The notes under the pieces: generated by a model | What the model was told of the DNA's origin: nothing | Seen by the model: the letters and a program-made list of their open reading frames with translations, nothing else | The model's database searches: none | NCBI GenBank assembly: GCA_022803075.1 | Contig: JAFFTF010000009.1 | Location: forward strand, 76,002-140,001 | Length of the DNA: 64,000 bases | Direction of reading: 5' to 3' | From: Micrococcales bacterium 31B | Lineage (GTDB): Bacteria > Actinomycetota > Actinomycetes > Actinomycetales > Dermabacteraceae | Translations under genes and position numbers: made by a program | Shown: one piece after another, positions 9,562 to 18,011 of the stretch | Layout of the letters: each line of letters opens with the position of its first letter | Position numbering within the stretch: the first letter of the stretch is position 1

Positions 9562-11589
9562 TCACCTCGCGGCGTGCTTTCCGCCGGTCTGCGCGGGGGC
9601 CGTGAACGACGCCTCGAACGTGGGTGCCCACGCCTCGGTGGCCGTGAACTGCTCGTGCGCCGCGCGGTACTCTGCGGCCAGGCGTGGCCATTCCAGCAGC
9701 AGGCGGCGATGCAGATTCAGGCTGCGGGCGAACATTGACCTGAACTTGTCGCGATCGCGGGTCAGGAAGTTCGCGCCCGTGCCGTCGGCGGTCGAGACCA
9801 GAGCCGAATCGATGGAACCCAAGCGCCACCACTCGGCCTCGAAGGCCGCGAGATTCTTCTGGGGTTGTTCCTTGGACTTCTCGTGCGTCGGGACCAACTG
9901 GCGCACGACGGTCTTACCGGCGGCGGCGAGGCCGCGCACGAGGCCACGCGGCGCATGCGGCTCCTTGCCGCGCTTCGGCGGCTTGCTTTCGAACGGTGGG
10001 GGGAACGCGCTGGGATCCTTGATGACCGCGGCATCGACGTATTCACCGCGGGTCTTACGCACCTCGGCGAAGGTGTTCAGCATGCCGGGGTGCAGGTGGC
10101 TGGGGCCCTCGAGGAGATCTTCGAGGGCGCGCAGGCGCAGTTCAACGGCCGAGTACCGCATCGAAACGAGCATCTTCAGATCGGCCGCGAAACTCAGTCG
10201 AGGCAGGCTGCCGCCCTTGTCGTAGCGCGTGTACAGCATGGCCGCGAGCCAGCGGTTGCGCTGGTGGAAGTAAGCCTGCCAGTCAATAGTGTCGTCCTTA
10301 TCGGTCCACGGCACGTGCCACACCGCGGCACCGGGGAACGACACGGTGGGGTAGCCCGCACGCTTCGCACGCAGACCATATTCGGCGTCGTCCCACTTGA
10401 TGAAGACGGGCAGGGCGAGGCCCAACTCGCGCACCACCTGCACGGGGATCAAACACATCCACCAGCCGTTGAAGTCGACATCGGTGCGCTTGTGCAGCCA
10501 CGGCGTGTCGCGCAGGTTGTGCCGCGAGAAGTCGTGCGCCTCGTTCGTGCCGGGCACGCTGCCCCAGAAAAACGAGTACTCGTGTACGCGCTCACCGAAC
10601 GAGTGAATCACCGACTTCTCGTACATGTTGAACATGTGACCGCCAACGAGGGTGGGCACTCGGCAGAGGTCCGCGAATGCGACGGCGCGCGAGATGCCTT
10701 CGGTCTCCGAAATGATGTCGTCGTCGAGGATCAATACGTACTTGCTCTTGTTCTCCTTGACGGTCTCGAACATGCCGCGCGAGAAACCACCCGAGCCGCC
10801 GAGGTTGCCCTGGCGCACCAGGTTCAGTCGCGAGCCCAGCAGTTGGGACGCCTCGGTGAAGCCTTCCTGCTCCGACACCAGTTGGGTGCCCTGATCGACC
10901 ACGTGAATCGTGTCGATAACAGTGTTCAACTCTTTGGTCGAGCCCAGTGTCTTCAACTGCGCGACGCAGTAGTCGGGCCGGTTGAACGTCGTGATGCCGA
11001 GCGAGACCGTGCCGGGCACGTGATCGGCGGGAACGGCGACGTCCCAGTACGCCTCGGTGAGCGTGACGGCGCCGACCTGGGCGATGACATCGAACCAGTA
11101 CCAGCCTCCGTCACCGAAGGGGACGAGCGTGAGGTCGGTCGTGAGGGTGCCGGAGCCGCGCAGCGTCGTGACCTGACGGCTCAGACCGCGCGCGTTCGAG
11201 CGGTACACGACCACCGTGGCCTCCGCATCGAGCGTGACGCTGAGGCGTACCTCGGTCACGTCGGTCCAGCGTCGCCAGTACGAGGCCGGGAACGCGTTGA
11301 AGTAGGTGCCGAGCGAGATGCGCTCACCGCGGGTGAGGCTCAGCGCATAGCGCGACTGCACATTTTCGTGCAGTTCGTTCGAGATGCGGGGCGCCAGCGA
11401 GTCGGCGGAGGTCGTATCACCCCGGAAGAACCCCTTTTCGTCCTCGAGGACCGAGACCGAACGCTCGCCCGCGGAGCCGAAGTCCACGTACAGCGGCAGC
11501 GAATCAGTGTCGCTGCTCGTGGGGAACACCACGCGGTGGACAATTCGGCGATTTTCGGTGCCCGCCGCAGCGGTTTCAGTGCTTGTCAT
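9562..11589 (-). CDS. glfT2: GlfT2-type bifunctional galactofuranosyltransferase
   Basis: A 675-residue enzyme closely resembling mycobacterial GlfT2 (637 residues), the processive transferase that polymerises galactofuranose with alternating beta-1,5 and beta-1,6 links. About 170 residues of N-terminal beta domain precede the GT-A domain, which begins SLGITTFNRPDYCVAQL. Then come RQGNLGGSGGFSRGMFE, the metal-binding DDD (about residues 289-291, in YVLILDDDIISE), the catalytic-region FIKWDDAEYGLRAKR (about 394-408) and VWHVPW (about 423), which holds the metal-ligand His. A helical C-terminal domain with many aromatic and basic residues follows. ATG 11589 is the natural start (MTSTETAAAGTE). 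It is convergent with the wecG-glf-wzm-wzt operon but functionally part of it. Confidence 0.95.
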   Translation of the reverse strand: MTSTETAAAGTENRRIVHRVVFPTSSDTDSLPLYVDFGSAGERSVSVLEDEKGFFRGDTTSADSLAPRISNELHENVQSRYALSLTRGERISLGTYFNAFPASYWRRWTDVTEVRLSVTLDAEATVVVYRSNARGLSRQVTTLRGSGTLTTDLTLVPFGDGGWYWFDVIAQVGAVTLTEAYWDVAVPADHVPGTVSLGITTFNRPDYCVAQLKTLGSTKELNTVIDTIHVVDQGTQLVSEQEGFTEASQLLGSRLNLVRQGNLGGSGGFSRGMFETVKENKSKYVLILDDDIISETEGISRAVAFADLCRVPTLVGGHMFNMYEKSVIHSFGERVHEYSFFWGSVPGTNEAHDFSRHNLRDTPWLHKRTDVDFNGWWMCLIPVQVVRELGLALPVFIKWDDAEYGLRAKRAGYPTVSFPGAAVWHVPWTDKDDTIDWQAYFHQRNRWLAAMLYTRYDKGGSLPRLSFAADLKMLVSMRYSAVELRLRALEDLLEGPSHLHPGMLNTFAEVRKTRGEYVDAAVIKDPSAFPPPFESKPPKRGKEPHAPRGLVRGLAAAGKTVVRQLVPTHEKSKEQPQKNLAAFEAEWWRLGSIDSALVSTADGTGANFLTRDRDKFRSMFARSLNLHRRLLLEWPRLAAEYRAAHEQFTATEAWAPTFEASFTAPAQTGGKHAAR

Positions 11590-11750
11590 GCTCTATATCC
11601 TCTAACGCGCGGTGGTTAGTCGCGCGGGTCTAACTCGACGGTGTGGAGTTGGTTCACGCCCACTACAGTCTAACCTTGGATTACCCTAAGTCACCGATGT
11701 GCGGGCCATGCCGCTGAGACTTATCTCCACTCTGCCCGGATACGGCCCTC

Positions 11751-12698
11751 TTACAGGGTGCCCTCGCGCTGCAGCGTGAGGCGCATGTCGAGCAGCGTCG
11801 CGGCCAGGCCAATGGGCAGCGGAGTCAGCGGTCGGAGGTCCAGTTCGGGCCATACACGCGATTTCACGCGTAGGTCTTGAACCTGGTGCGCCGACAGCGG
11901 GGAGGCACCCAGCACAATATTGGGCTTGGTCTTGAAGGCCATCTGGCAGGCCGAGAGGAGCGCGCCAATCGTGTCGGCGCGCTGCGCGGCAATGATCTTG
12001 GTCAGGCTGAAGGTGCGCCGTGCGCGACCCAAAAGGGCCCACGAGGCGTCCACAATGATTCCCGCCGCGTCGTCGACAAAAATGTAGTCGCGCAGGGTAT
12101 CGAGCGGAACATAAATCTGCGTGGGCTTGCGCTGCAGATAGTTCTTGATCAGCACCGACACGAGGCCCTGAGGTTTCGCGAGGTTCTGGCCGGGGCCGTA
12201 GAGGGTGCTGATGCGGCCGATCCACGTCGAGATGCCGTGCTCCTCGGTGAGTTGCGCGACCGCATTCTCGCAGGAGATCTTGGCATACCCGTAGGGCGCG
12301 AGCGGCACGGGCAGCGTGAACTCCGTGTAGGGCGGATGTTCCGCGCCGCTGTAGACGGCGCCCACCGACGACGTGTAGTAGAAAATGCCGTGTTGTGGAT
12401 CCGGCAGCCGCGCCGCGAGATCGGCCAAGAACGACTTGAAGACCTGCACCTCGCGGTCGAACTCGTGTTGAGGAGTGCCCGTGACCCCCGCGCCTGCGCA
12501 CCACAGGATCAACCACGGTTGGGAGTCATCGCGGGCCGCGAGAAAGTCGGTGAGGCCCGCTGCCAGGTCGGACGCCGAGTCGGGCCCGTTCCAGCGCACC
12601 GACGCGAGGTGGGGGGTGATGCCGCGGGCGCGCAGGGTGCGGGCCACGGCGCGTCCGAGCAGGCCTCCCGCCCCAATCAGCCACACATCGGGTTTCAC
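11751..12698 (-). CDS. NAD(P)-dependent epimerase/dehydratase (extended SDR)
   Basis: A 315-residue short-chain dehydrogenase of the nucleotide-sugar epimerase type. The Rossmann start is VWLIGAGGLLGRAVARTLRARG. The catalytic Tyr and Lys lie in the YGYAKISCE motif, and YYTSSVGAVYSG supplies the Ser/Thr of the triad. WIGRISTLYGPGQNL is a typical substrate-side motif. It overlaps the upstream GT2 gene by four bases (ATGA), so the pair should be co-translated and may act on the same sugar. The exact reaction (epimerisation, dehydration or reduction) cannot be told from motifs alone; no GDP- or dTDP-specific signature stands out. Confidence 0.85.
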   Translation of the reverse strand: MKPDVWLIGAGGLLGRAVARTLRARGITPHLASVRWNGPDSASDLAAGLTDFLAARDDSQPWLILWCAGAGVTGTPQHEFDREVQVFKSFLADLAARLPDPQHGIFYYTSSVGAVYSGAEHPPYTEFTLPVPLAPYGYAKISCENAVAQLTEEHGISTWIGRISTLYGPGQNLAKPQGLVSVLIKNYLQRKPTQIYVPLDTLRDYIFVDDAAGIIVDASWALLGRARRTFSLTKIIAAQRADTIGALLSACQMAFKTKPNIVLGASPLSAHQVQDLRVKSRVWPELDLRPLTPLPIGLAATLLDMRLTLQREGTL

Positions 12699-13669
12699 TT
12701 GCCGCGGGGCTTCTTGCCGAGGGGGCCTAACTGGGGGTCGTTGACGATCAGATAGGTGGGCTTACCCATCGCCATGTTGACGTTGACGCCGATGTACTCG
12801 GCGACCACACCGAGCGAAAAGAGAATTGCCCCCGAACCGAGCAGGATCATGATCATGAGCGAGGTCCAGCCCTGTTGCCCATTGACGTTGCCGGTGAGCG
12901 CCGCGATCAGCAGGTACACGATCATGCAGACTCCCGCCACGGCAAAAATGGCGCCGATCAGCGACACCAGGCGCAGGCCACGCGTGCCGCTTGAGATCAC
13001 CATGCGCCAAAAGTGCGAGAGCAGCGAGCGCAGGCGATACCCGGAGCGGCGATCGCCCTCCTCGCGCATGGGAACGGGGCAGGTCGAGACGTTGGTGGCG
13101 ATCCAGGCGAGTGCCACGTCGAGATACACCGCGTTGCCCGCGTAGGCCGCGACCGAGCGGGCCACTTCGCCCGTGATGAGGCGAAAACTCGAAAAGTTCA
13201 GGGAGTTCTTATTCGACAGCAGTTTCGCGACCGTCACCTTGGCGCCGCGCGAGGCGGCATTGCGCAGAAAGCCGTGCGGCGGCTGATTGGAGGGCTTGGC
13301 GTAGGTGAGGGTGGACCGTTCGGCCATCGCGACGTCCAGCATGGAGGCAATCGCGGCGGGATCGTGCTGGCCGTCTTCGTCCATTGTGACGACCCAATCG
13401 CCGCCCGACGTGGCCATTCCCGCGAGCGTCGCGGGGTGCTGGCCGAAGTTGCGGCTGAGCCAGACTCCGCGCACCGCGTCGTACTGCTCCTGCAGCGCGC
13501 GAATGGTGGCCGCCGACTCGTCGGGGCCGTGGTCGAACACGAGGAGCACTTCGTCGATGACGAACTGATGCCCCTGCGAACTCACGTGCGGCTCAGAGTA
13601 TTGCATGAGTTCCTGCACCACGGCGGGCAGGGTCTTTTCGCCCTGATACACGGGTATCACGATGGACAT
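12695..13669 (-). CDS. GtrB/CsbB-like polyprenyl-phosphate glycosyltransferase
   Basis: A 324-residue family 2 enzyme of the DPM1/GtrB/CsbB/ArnC group, which moves a sugar from a nucleotide donor onto polyprenyl phosphate at the inner face of the membrane. It starts MSIVIPVYQGEKTLPAVVQEL. It has WLSRNFGQHPATLAGM, the metal site VVTMDEDGQHDP, and two C-terminal membrane segments (LRLVSLIGAIFAVAGVCMIVYLL and MIMILLGSGAILFSLGVVAEYIG) in the place expected for GtrB. ATG 13669 begins directly at the conserved core. The frame is open to 13753, and a GTG about seven codons upstream is also possible; no clear ribosome-binding site decides this. It overlaps the epimerase start. With GtrA and the YfhO-like protein it would complete a three-component glycosylation system. 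Confidence 0.85.
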   Translation of the reverse strand: MSIVIPVYQGEKTLPAVVQELMQYSEPHVSSQGHQFVIDEVLLVFDHGPDESAATIRALQEQYDAVRGVWLSRNFGQHPATLAGMATSGGDWVVTMDEDGQHDPAAIASMLDVAMAERSTLTYAKPSNQPPHGFLRNAASRGAKVTVAKLLSNKNSLNFSSFRLITGEVARSVAAYAGNAVYLDVALAWIATNVSTCPVPMREEGDRRSGYRLRSLLSHFWRMVISSGTRGLRLVSLIGAIFAVAGVCMIVYLLIAALTGNVNGQQGWTSLMIMILLGSGAILFSLGVVAEYIGVNVNMAMGKPTYLIVNDPQLGPLGKKPRGK

Positions 13670-14007
13670 TCGATGCACTGGAGGGGTCACGCTGAAACCT
13701 GTCGTCGGGGCTCTGGGCGCTCGTGCGGACGCCGGTCGGCCCGAACCCGTCAAACGACGTCAGCGCCCGGGTTGCGAGGCCATCGCACGCAAAGCGGAAA
13801 CGCTGCCATCGTATCCGGTTGCGTGCCAAGGGCAGCGGACATCCCGCAGCGGTTCGCTCAGTGATACCCGGGAGTTGCCGGACGCGGCAGGGCAGCACAA
13901 TGTCTGCATTGAGGGTCGATGGGGCAGTTGAGCCGACAGGAACGAGGATTGCGTGCTGAGTGCAAGTCAGGGGATAGGTTCTCGCGGCGGCAACCACCCC
14001 GAATAAC
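13670..14007. other. Divergent intergenic region between the GtrB-like gene and manA
   Basis: About 340 bases separate the start of the reverse-strand glycosyltransferase from manA. It must hold promoters for both directions. I see no convincing paired -35/-10 elements, no RNA gene and no coding signal. The glycosyltransferase frame stays open for the first 84 bases, so part of this could be an N-terminal extension. Confidence 0.5.
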
Positions 14008-15291
14008 ATGTTTGAACTCGAAAATCAGCGCATGCACTACGCGTGGGGAGACCACGCGAGCATTCCCACCCTGCTCGGCGAGACCGCGGCCGACCAACCC
14101 GTCGCCGAATACTGGTTGGGGGCACACCCCAACGCCAGTTCGCGACTGGCTTCTCACCCCTCGCGTCCGACCCTCGACCAATGGATTCGCGAGTACCCCC
14201 GCGAGGCGCTCGGCGAGGTCGTCGCCGACACGTACGGGGCGCGGCTACCGTTCCTCATGAAGGTGCTGGCCGTGGCTGAACCCCTCTCGCTGCAGGTGCA
14301 CCCGTCGAGTGCCGTGGCGCGAGCGGGTTACCGCCGCGAGTCGCGCTCCGGCCCGGAATCCACGGCTCCCACCCGAAACTACAAGGACCCTTATCACAAG
14401 CCCGAGATGATCTACGCGCTCAGCCCGTTCACGGGGCTGGCGGGCTTTCGCGCGGTGCCTGAGATCGTCGACATCATGCGGGCCTCGGGGGACCTGTGGC
14501 TGCGCGGGCTTGCGGGCGAACTGCTCGAGGTCTTGCACCCCGCGGGCAACGCCCAGATGATTCGCTCCATCGTGCGGCACATGCTGTCGCTGAGCCTCGC
14601 AGAAGTGCGAGCTCATACGGCGCGGCTCGTCGTCAATGTGCAGCGCCGGCGCGAATCCTCCGCATGGGATGACCTCGAGAGTCGGGCCGAGATCGAGTTC
14701 ACCTTCGACGTGTTCGAAGAGCTCGTCGCGCGCTACCCGAATGACCCGGGTTCGCTGGTTGCCCTGCTGCTGAACCCGTTTCGACTACAACCCGGCGAGG
14801 CGCATTTTGTGCCCGCCGGTGCGATGCACTGCTACCTCTCGGGCACGGGTATCGAAATCATGGCGACGAGCGACAATGTGCTGCGCGCGGGGCTCACTCA
14901 AAAGCACGTCGATGTGCGCGAACTGCTCATGGCGACCGAATTTGGCAGCCCCGACGTGCCCCGGCCCATCGAACCGCACGAGGTGTATGACGGGGTGCGG
15001 CAGTTTTCGACGGGCACCGATGAGTTTGAACTGCTGGCCGTGCAGTGGGGCGGCGAGATCGAGTGCGACCTGCAACAGTTGACGCAGGCGACCGAGGAGC
15101 AGCCGCGTATCGACGGCGGCCCGCGCATCCTGCTGTGCCTCGACGGGCAGTTCACGGCCAGCACCACCAGGGGCGTGCGCCCCGAGGCGCGGCTCGCTGC
15201 GGGGGAGTCGCTGTTTGTTCCGGCGAACAACGGGGACCTCACCCTGAGGGGCCGGGGTCACCTCATGATCGGACGCGTGCCGGGGGCTTAA
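14008..15291 (+). CDS. manA: Mannose-6-phosphate isomerase, class I
   Basis: A 427-residue zinc enzyme that interconverts fructose-6-phosphate and mannose-6-phosphate and so feeds GDP-mannose synthesis together with ManB (24249-25829). Zinc ligands are visible as Gln and His in PLSLQVHPS, Glu in YHKPEMIYAL and His in PAGAMHCYLSGTGIEIMA. The catalytic Arg lies in SDNVLRAGLTQKHVDV. The start MFELENQRMHYAWGDH is the usual opening of class I enzymes. Its position between envelope genes and the cofE/whiB2 block matches the actinobacterial arrangement (Rv3255c in M. tuberculosis). It converges on the TIGR03089 gene, with a hairpin between them. Confidence 0.96.
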   Translation: MFELENQRMHYAWGDHASIPTLLGETAADQPVAEYWLGAHPNASSRLASHPSRPTLDQWIREYPREALGEVVADTYGARLPFLMKVLAVAEPLSLQVHPSSAVARAGYRRESRSGPESTAPTRNYKDPYHKPEMIYALSPFTGLAGFRAVPEIVDIMRASGDLWLRGLAGELLEVLHPAGNAQMIRSIVRHMLSLSLAEVRAHTARLVVNVQRRRESSAWDDLESRAEIEFTFDVFEELVARYPNDPGSLVALLLNPFRLQPGEAHFVPAGAMHCYLSGTGIEIMATSDNVLRAGLTQKHVDVRELLMATEFGSPDVPRPIEPHEVYDGVRQFSTGTDEFELLAVQWGGEIECDLQQLTQATEEQPRIDGGPRILLCLDGQFTASTTRGVRPEARLAAGESLFVPANNGDLTLRGRGHLMIGRVPGA

Positions 15292-15316
15292 TCACCCGCC
15301 GGAGTCTCAGGGCGCG

Positions 15317-15343
15317 GCGCTGGCCGACCCGCCGGGCCAGTGC
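15317..15343. terminator. Hairpin between convergent manA and TIGR03089 genes
   Basis: CTGGCC (15320-15325) pairs with GGCCAG (15335-15340), and flanking pairs extend the stem to about nine with one wobble. It lies just past the manA stop and near the stop of the converging gene. No T tract follows. Probable terminator, by position and stem only. Confidence 0.45.
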
Positions 15344-15345
15344 GG

Positions 15346-16059
15346 TCAGGCCTCGCGCTCGCCGCTCGAATCCACGTTTTCTGAAGCGAGTATGGACGCC
15401 TCCAGGTCGGTGTCGCACATGACCACTGAGCCTCCGCGCGCCGCGGCGCGCAGCACGCTCGCGAGCGGTGCCGCAAAATCGCGTTTGGCGAGCCCGGAAA
15501 CGGCCGAGCGGCGCGACGCCGCGGTATCCGACCGTAGCCACTCACCGGCGGCCGCATAGGTCAAACCGGGCAGGGCCTGAGCAGAACCGCTCGCGGCGGG
15601 CACGTACAGCACAGCATCGGAGTGCGAGCGCACGTCGGCGGTCCAGTCCACCGCGCCCGTGGGCACGTCCAGGGCGTGCAGCGCGAGGGGGGTGCGCGCG
15701 ACAATGATGAGTTCAGCCCCCGTGCCCTCGGCCGTCTCGGTTTCGCCGTCGTAACACACGGCAATATCGGCCGCCTCGGGCGCCGCGCCGTCGCCCGGGG
15801 CGAAGGCCAGGGTCGCGCCGGCCGCGAGGGCAGCGTGCGCGATCACGAGGGTCTTCCAGTGCGCGTGCCGCGGCAGCAGCAGCACGCAGCCGGGCTCGAC
15901 CTCGCACTCCTCGACCAGCAGGTTCAGCGTCTTGATCACCCAATTGGCGTACACACGCCCGCTCAACTCAATGCGCCCCTCGGCGTCGTACCACGTCAGC
16001 AGGGGGCTGGGGCTGCGGCGTCGATCGAGGGCGAGCAGCGCGTCGAGGAATGGATTCAC
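15346..16059 (-). CDS. TIGR03089-family protein (truncated acyl-adenylate-type fold)
   Basis: A 237-residue protein that looks like the N-terminal part of an AMP-dependent acyl-CoA synthetase, without the ATP-binding P-loop and C-terminal domain. It contains PLLTWYDAEGRIELSGRVYANWVIKTLNLL, a stretch like the opening of adenylating enzymes, then VLLLPRHAHWKTLVIAHAALAAGATLAF. The family is conserved in actinomycetes next to whiB2/cofE, but no function is established that I know of. It is followed, on the same strand and upstream, by cofE. The start ATG 16059 fits the family. With half the usual fold it is unlikely to be a complete synthetase. Confidence 0.75.
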   Translation of the reverse strand: MNPFLDALLALDRRRSPSPLLTWYDAEGRIELSGRVYANWVIKTLNLLVEECEVEPGCVLLLPRHAHWKTLVIAHAALAAGATLAFAPGDGAAPEAADIAVCYDGETETAEGTGAELIIVARTPLALHALDVPTGAVDWTADVRSHSDAVLYVPAASGSAQALPGLTYAAAGEWLRSDTAASRRSAVSGLAKRDFAAPLASVLRAAARGGSVVMCDTDLEASILASENVDSSGEREA

Positions 16060-16068
16060 GGGGACAGT

Positions 16069-17247
16069 CTAGCCACACACGGGGGCCGCCTGGCGCCCCG
16101 GCCACTTAGCCTCGACCAGCCAGGCGGGCGCGCCCTCGCCGCGGCGAGCGGTTTCGAGTCGCTGCGCAAGCACCCCGAGGCCGATCAGATCGTCAGCCGT
16201 GGGCGGCTCGGTGCGGCTCGCGAGCACGGCGGCTCGGGCTGGGTCGAGGCGAACCTGCCAGGCTGCCGCCGGCAGGCGTCCGGGACCGGCCAGGGCCACG
16301 GCGAGGGCGCGGGTCCAGGACGCCTCAGGGGTGTCGCTGGCAGGGTCCAGCGGCGGGGCCTCGACCTCGTCGTCGGCGAGGCCCAGGCCGTGGCGCACCG
16401 CCTCGACGTGGCCAAACGCGAACCAGTCATCGGCGCCGATGCGATGCAGCCCGCCGCCCGCGAGCGGGGGTTCCTCGCCGGGCGGGAGCAGCGGGGGGCA
16501 CGCGGCGCCGCGGGCGAGGGCGAGGGGAGTGCGATCGGCCTTGCCTTTGACGAGATCGGTCGCGGCGGCGAGTTCGTCGGCGACTCCGCGAATGGTGACC
16601 GACATGGGGCGGCCGTGATCGTCGAGGCGACCGCGGTTGTCATCGAGGGGGTCGAAGCCGGCCACGCCGAGGGCGATGTCGCCGATGCCGAGGCGCCAGG
16701 GGCGGCCGTTGGTGTCGGTGATGAGCACGCCGACGTTTATACCCGTGCGCTCGGTGATGCTGCGGCGCAGGGCGCGGGCGCTCGCGTCGCAGTCGCGCGG
16801 CAACAAGAGGGCGGTTCCCGCGGGAACGTTGCTGCTGTCTATTCCCGCCGCAGCGAGGACCTGGCCGAGGACGGACTCGACGACGCGGGTCTCGCCGTGT
16901 TCGGTGCGTCGCCGCGCGACGACGCGACGGGTCTCCCGTTCGACGAGCTCGGCACGCGTGGGCAGCTCGGGGCGGTCGCCGCGCTGGGGGCCGAGGGTGG
17001 TCTCTGAGACGGCGACTAACTGGCCCTCGCATTTCGCCACCACCTTGGAGGCCAGCACGAGGATGTCGCCGTCGCGCAGGGCCGAGCCGGGGGCGCCGCC
17101 GGGCAGCGCCGCCGCGCGCAACACCTGGTCACAGAGGTCGCTCTCGGGGCCAAATTCGTGCCTCGTGGCAAGTGGCATGAGACACAGCGTGGCGGTGGGT
17201 GGGGCGAGCTCGGCAGACTCGCCAGCAGCGGCGGGTGTGAAGGTCAT
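16069..17247 (-). CDS. CofE/FbiB-like F420-0:gamma-glutamyl ligase homologue
   Basis: A 392-residue protein whose first ~250 residues match the CofE fold: LRDGDILVLASKVVAKCEG, VESVLGQ, VLITDTNGRPWRLGIGDIALG, GFDPLDDNRGRLDDHGRPM and GVADELAAATDLVKGKADRTP with LALARGA. CofE adds glutamates to F420-0. The last ~140 residues do not look like the nitroreductase domain of mycobacterial FbiB, and no fbiA lies beside it as in mycobacteria. The start is set at ATG 17247 because CofE homology begins close by; the frame stays open to 17433, and an ATG at 17352 is possible. It lies 9 bases upstream of the TIGR03089 gene on the same strand. It may serve F420 or another gamma-glutamylation. Confidence 0.75.
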   Translation of the reverse strand: MTFTPAAAGESAELAPPTATLCLMPLATRHEFGPESDLCDQVLRAAALPGGAPGSALRDGDILVLASKVVAKCEGQLVAVSETTLGPQRGDRPELPTRAELVERETRRVVARRRTEHGETRVVESVLGQVLAAAGIDSSNVPAGTALLLPRDCDASARALRRSITERTGINVGVLITDTNGRPWRLGIGDIALGVAGFDPLDDNRGRLDDHGRPMSVTIRGVADELAAATDLVKGKADRTPLALARGAACPPLLPPGEEPPLAGGGLHRIGADDWFAFGHVEAVRHGLGLADDEVEAPPLDPASDTPEASWTRALAVALAGPGRLPAAAWQVRLDPARAAVLASRTEPPTADDLIGLGVLAQRLETARRGEGAPAWLVEAKWPGRQAAPVCG

Positions 17248-17689
17248 GGGGATCTTTCGCGCGAGGGGGAGGAGGCCTGCCGCGACATCACGGCGGGTCT
17301 CGGGTTCGATTTGCCGTCTGGACTGCGGCGAAAGTTCACCTGCTCCCAGCATGCGGACTGTTTGAGTGTGAAAGTTTAGTGTTCCGTCGGCAATGAAAAG
17401 TTTTACGAACGGATCGCTGGGACGGGTGCCCACATCTCACGGGTACTGCGCGGTCAGGCGCTGAAATGGGGTGGTGGGATAGGGTGTGGACGAAACGCAG
17501 CGATGGTAAACCCTCGGAGCCCAGAATGCACGCAAGCTGGGCGGTGCAAAAAGTCAACTGGGCTTGACTCTGATTAATAACACTTGTGTAATTTAACTTG
17601 CGTCCGGCGGTCAGTCGGGTTGTTAGGCAGCGGACAGCAGCCATTTTGTGCGGCGTCAAGGCCGTTGAGGCCAGGTAGCGAAGGGAACG
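17248..17689. other. Intergenic region between cofE-like gene and whiB2
   Basis: About 440 bases divergent between the two genes. The right half (17540-17600) is markedly AT-rich against the local background and carries the whiB2 promoter candidate listed separately. The left part is an open continuation of the cofE frame. Nothing else was recognised. Confidence 0.5.
17564..17592 (+). promoter_or_regulatory. Candidate sigma-70-type promoter upstream of whiB2
   Basis: TTGACT at 17564-17569 and TGTAAT at 17587-17592 are separated by 17 bases, close to the consensus. They sit in an AT-rich patch about 100 bases before the whiB2 start, leaving a leader of roughly 90 bases. Confidence 0.55.
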
Positions 17690-17998
17690 ATGATGGAAGA
17701 ATCGCAGGTGTCTGGGGGCACTGGATCACCAGAGAATCCCGACCTCTCCTTCCTCTTCGCGCGTGTCGCGGACGAGAGCGAACTCAGTTGGCAAGAGCGC
17801 GCCCTCTGCGCGCAGACCGACCCTGAGGCGTTCTTCCCCGAAAAGGGCGGCTCGACCCGTGAAGCCAAGCGCGTTTGCGTCGGTTGTGAGGTGCGTCAAG
17901 AATGTCTTGAATACGCCTTGTCCAACGATGAGCGGTTTGGCATCTGGGGCGGAATGTCCGAGCGCGAACGTCGTAAGATGAAGCGACGCGCTGTCTAA
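17690..17998 (+). CDS. whiB2: WhiB2/WhmD-like iron-sulfur transcription regulator
   Basis: A 102-residue WhiB protein. Four cysteines that bind a [4Fe-4S] cluster are present: LCAQTD, then VCVGC and ECLEYAL (C...CxxC...C). They are followed by the turn FGIWGGMSERER and a basic tail RRKMKRRAV. Its length and the FFPEKGGSTREAKRVC segment match the WhiB2/WhmD branch, which controls septation and cell-division genes in mycobacteria and streptomycetes. The position beside cofE and the large glycosyltransferase is the same as for Rv3260c. Two consecutive ATG codons open the frame, with AGGGAACG upstream. A promoter candidate lies at 17564-17592. Confidence 0.95.
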   Translation: MMEESQVSGGTGSPENPDLSFLFARVADESELSWQERALCAQTDPEAFFPEKGGSTREAKRVCVGCEVRQECLEYALSNDERFGIWGGMSERERRKMKRRAV

Positions 17999-18011
17999 CC
18001 AAGAAAAGCCT

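Noticed and set aside
9865..11619. 584-residue plus-strand frame antisense to glfT2
   Set aside because: Composition is that of an antisense shadow; GlfT2 motifs on the reverse strand decide it.
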